Shown piece after piece: positions 61,923 to 64,000 of a DNA stretch of 64,000 nt. Within the stretch, counting starts at the first letter, position 1; each line of letters starts with the position of its first letter. The position numbers and the translations under genes were made by a program. Origin of the DNA: an uncultured bacterium (GTDB taxonomy: Bacteria > UBP6 > UBA1177); the NCBI GenBank assembly GCA_905233945.1, contig CAJOFY010000010.1:1-64000 (forward strand). The letters are read 5' to 3'. Under the pieces are notes generated by a model. That model was given only the letters and a program-made list of their open reading frames with translations. It did not search any database and was not told where the DNA came from.

Positions 61923-62840
61923 TTACTTATCTTCAAGGGATTTGACTGCTGCCTCATGCATTTCCAGGATCATTTCCTCTTTGCCGGAACAGATGAGAAG
62001 TTTGTCTGTGCCGCTTTTGAAGAAAAGTTCGGTTTTTTCTTTTGCCGAAAAGACGTCAAGTGCGTGCATTTCTATGTCGTCTGTCATCGAAATTCCTAAA
62101 AATTTAAGGTCGTTGCGTAGAATTTTGTCCCATTCTGGAGAAAGCGATGCCGGAAGTTCGCTGATTTCCGGCAGGAGAAGGTGAGCTTTCATTACAAATC
62201 CGGCTTTGTTCGCAAGTCTGCGGTAGGGGACGATGTCTTCGTTGAAAAGGTCTTTGAACGGTTTATTGATCAGCGGAAGTTCAGAGTGTGAGTCGATAAC
62301 TGTCGTTCCGTGCCCTGGAAAGTGTTTTATTACCGGAAATACTCCGTGCTTTTTCATTTTTTCAATATAAATTGAAGCAAATTTTACAACTGTTTCTGGA
62401 TTTTCACCGAACGATCTGTCACCGACTATCGAGTTGTCTTCGCCGCTTCTGAGATCGACATTGGGGGCCATGTTCATGTTTATGCCGGTTTCACTGAGCT
62501 TCTGTGCCAGAATTTCGATTCTTTCCGCTGCATACTCTTCGCCGCAGGCGGCAAGCTCTTTCATTGACGGGAGGGAATACTCTCCTTTCGGCAGTCTGCG
62601 GACTCTGCCGCCTTCCTCGTCTATCGAGTGAAATTCGATCGATTCAAAGCATTTTGTTGATTTTATAAGGCTCTCAAGCGATTCGCAGCTTTCGATGTTT
62701 CTCTTGAAGTATATGAGTCCGCACGGAGAAACTTCGCGGAGCATCGAAAACTCGCTTTTGGAGAGTGATGTTCCGGAAATCGAGACAAACATGCGGCTTC
62801 CCGCCTCCTTTTTCAATCTTTCAAGTTTTGGCTGAATCAT
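61923..62840 (-). CDS. nagZ: Beta-N-acetylhexosaminidase NagZ-like (GH3)
   Basis: It removes GlcNAc from anhydro-muropeptides in cell wall recycling. The 305 residues show IDEEGGRVRRL, the GH3 NagZ loop KHFPGHGTTVIDSH with catalytic His, and nucleophile Asp in SMTDDIEM. No signal peptide, as expected for the cytosolic Gram-negative enzyme. Slightly short at the N-terminus compared with the E. coli protein. Confidence 0.9.
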   Translation of the reverse strand: MIQPKLERLKKEAGSRMFVSISGTSLSKSEFSMLREVSPCGLIYFKRNIESCESLESLIKSTKCFESIEFHSIDEEGGRVRRLPKGEYSLPSMKELAACGEEYAAERIEILAQKLSETGINMNMAPNVDLRSGEDNSIVGDRSFGENPETVVKFASIYIEKMKKHGVFPVIKHFPGHGTTVIDSHSELPLINKPFKDLFNEDIVPYRRLANKAGFVMKAHLLLPEISELPASLSPEWDKILRNDLKFLGISMTDDIEMHALDVFSAKEKTELFFKSGTDKLLICSGKEEMILEMHEAAVKSLEDK

Positions 62841-62982
62841 TTTTTAACCTCCGGATTATTGATTCTGCATTTTATTCCGTCCGCAGACTGCTTCCGGAAA
62901 AACGGCTGGAAATATTAAATTTACCGGCTTCAAAAGGCAATGAAATTTTTCTTTTGTCATCAAGAGTAAAAAACGGGTATTT

Positions 62983-63015
62983 TTGACTAAATAAATTCTT
63001 TGGTATATAAGCCGG
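62983..63015 (+). promoter_or_regulatory. Predicted promoter of 5'-nucleotidase-like gene
   Basis: TTGACT (62983-62988), 17-bp spacer to TATAAG (63006-63011), then CCGG. Confidence 0.5.
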
Positions 63016-63038
63016 AGTCTGAATTTTTGGAGGTTTTT

Positions 63039-64000
63039 ATGAAAAGATTTTTAGTTTTCCTTTTTGTATGCGGTCTCACTGCTTCGCTTTTTGCAGAACC
63101 GAGACTTCTCACAATCCTTTTCACAAACGATTCGCACGGCATGGCTTGGGCGTTTGACGCTCCTGACAGCCCGAAAACAGGTGGTCTTGCAGCGCAGAAA
63201 ACCCTTATCGAGCAGATAAGGAACGAAGTTCAGCTCACAAACGGCGACGTTGTCGTTCTCAGCAGCGGAAACGTCACGATGGGTGACCCGAGAAGCAACA
63301 TCTGCGAGAATCTTCCGATGATCATGGGAATGAATCTCATTGGTTATGACGGAATGCTTATCGGAAGCCACGAGTTCGATTTCGGAATGAAGACTTTTTC
63401 AAAAATGCAGAAAGAGGCAAGATTCCCGTTCATGTCGGCAAACCTTTTCTACAAAAACAACAAGCAGGTCGGCAAATCGTTCATCCAGAAAGAGATGATA
63501 AACGGCGTTAAAGTCGCTTTCGTAGGCATTACGACACCTGAACTCGAGAAAATTTCCAACGCCGGCGTCGAAGGGCTTGTCAAAGTTCAGGATCCTATCG
63601 AAGCTGCGAAAAAAGCGGTAGATGAGCTTAAACAGAACAACGATTTCGTAGTTGTCCTTTCGAACCTCGGCTACTCCGACAAAGAAGTCGATGCCGACGG
63701 TTATCCGAGCGACATCAAACTTGCGAAGGAAGTTCCCGGAATCGGCCTTATCATCGGCGGACGCACGAAAATCCAGATGGACGAGCCTGTTATGGTCAAC
63801 AATGTTCCGATAATCCAGACTGAAGGTTTGGGTAAATGGGTCGGCAGATACGATATTTACTTCGAGGGAAAGCAGGTCGTTCAGAAGAACTTCAAACTTT
63901 ACCCGGTAAACATCAAGGAAAAAATCGTTAAAAGCAACGGCAGCGTAACTTACGAAAACCGCGGCAAAGACCTTGTCGAGAACGAGGCAATGCTGAAAAT
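63039..64000 (+). CDS. 5'-nucleotidase/UshA-like metallophosphoesterase, partial, probably inactive
   Basis: The gene starts at 63039 after GGAGG and runs off the window after about 320 codons. It has a signal peptide ending ASLFA before EPR. The N-terminal fold matches the UshA/CpdB-type metallophosphoesterase (ILFTNDSHGMAW, GSHEFDFGMK). Several metal ligands of the family are changed: the DAGD-type motif reads SSGN, GNHE reads GSHE, the SHxG position reads SNLG, and GGHSH-like reads GGRTK. Only the first Asp/His remain, so it is likely a non-catalytic binding or structural relative. Confidence 0.8.
   Translation, partial: MKRFLVFLFVCGLTASLFAEPRLLTILFTNDSHGMAWAFDAPDSPKTGGLAAQKTLIEQIRNEVQLTNGDVVVLSSGNVTMGDPRSNICENLPMIMGMNLIGYDGMLIGSHEFDFGMKTFSKMQKEARFPFMSANLFYKNNKQVGKSFIQKEMINGVKVAFVGITTPELEKISNAGVEGLVKVQDPIEAAKKAVDELKQNNDFVVVLSNLGYSDKEVDADGYPSDIKLAKEVPGIGLIIGGRTKIQMDEPVMVNNVPIIQTEGLGKWVGRYDIYFEGKQVVQKNFKLYPVNIKEKIVKSNGSVTYENRGKDLVENEAMLK

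Overview
The window is one contiguous, gene-dense stretch of a bacterial chromosome with moderate-to-low GC (by eye). The organism is Gram-negative. It has many Cys-lipidated lipoproteins, a lipid A-type acyltransferase, NagZ-type peptidoglycan recycling, a prepilin peptidase and an aryl-polyene (Ape)-like acyl-lipid gene set. The lipoproteins carry Asp/Thr-Pro rich linkers, MopE-type DDDCDG metal-binding motifs, choice-of-anchor L-like ends, DUF1566 and EGF-like domains. That mix is most familiar from Myxococcota/deltaproteobacterial-type and related deep-branching lineages, but I cannot place it to a phylum. No rRNA, tRNA, CRISPR array, integrase or transposase gene was recognised.

Layout. 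0.1-13.2 kb is mostly housekeeping and lipoproteins: a lipoprotein with rsfS-rlmH, lytic transglycosylase, two translationally coupled beta-helix lipoproteins, oligoendopeptidase F, a serpin lipoprotein, a cyclophilin lipoprotein and queD. 13.5-24.4 kb is an accessory array holding an orphan ORF, a broken AAA/DUF4143 ATPase, a decayed DUF1566 lipoprotein with a DUF4258/YgiT toxin-antitoxin pair, a type IIG-like restriction-modification enzyme and an intact AAA/DUF4143 ATPase. Each block ends directly at a copy of the 3' end of the thioesterase gene at 24.4-24.8 kb. 24.4-29.5 kb (minus strand) is the ACP-ACP-ApeGH fusion-dehydratase-glycosyltransferase-acyltransferase-thioesterase operon. It looks like the first half of an aryl-polyene cluster, cut off where the array begins.

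29.6-41.4 kb holds rarA, an ApbE-resembling membrane-anchored protein, khpA, two paralogous MopE/choice-of-anchor L-like lipoproteins, GDP-fucose synthase, a YitT-type transporter, a patatin, an FMN reductase and a small HD hydrolase. 41.4-48.7 kb is a second conflict/defence region: a HEPN-MNT toxin-antitoxin pair, and a four-gene operon of an AlbA_2/HATPase regulator, a Fic protein and two DUF262 (GmrSD-like) proteins, the last two being AT-rich. 48.9-64 kb returns to core genes (eno with a clear terminator, alr, a second fic with a palindromic operator, lipA, rlmN, pilD). It continues with a large Asp-rich lipoprotein, split chromate transporter halves, a HAD phosphatase, an MshEN/HD-GYP protein, nagZ, and a 5'-nucleotidase-like protein that has lost metal ligands and runs off the window.

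The most unusual observations are the thioesterase-tail cassette array next to a truncated Ape-like cluster, the AlbA_2-Fic-DUF262-DUF262 operon, and a recurrent promoter signature (-35, commonly a 16-bp spacer, -10, then a GC-rich CCGCGG-like discriminator) seen at a dozen or so sites.
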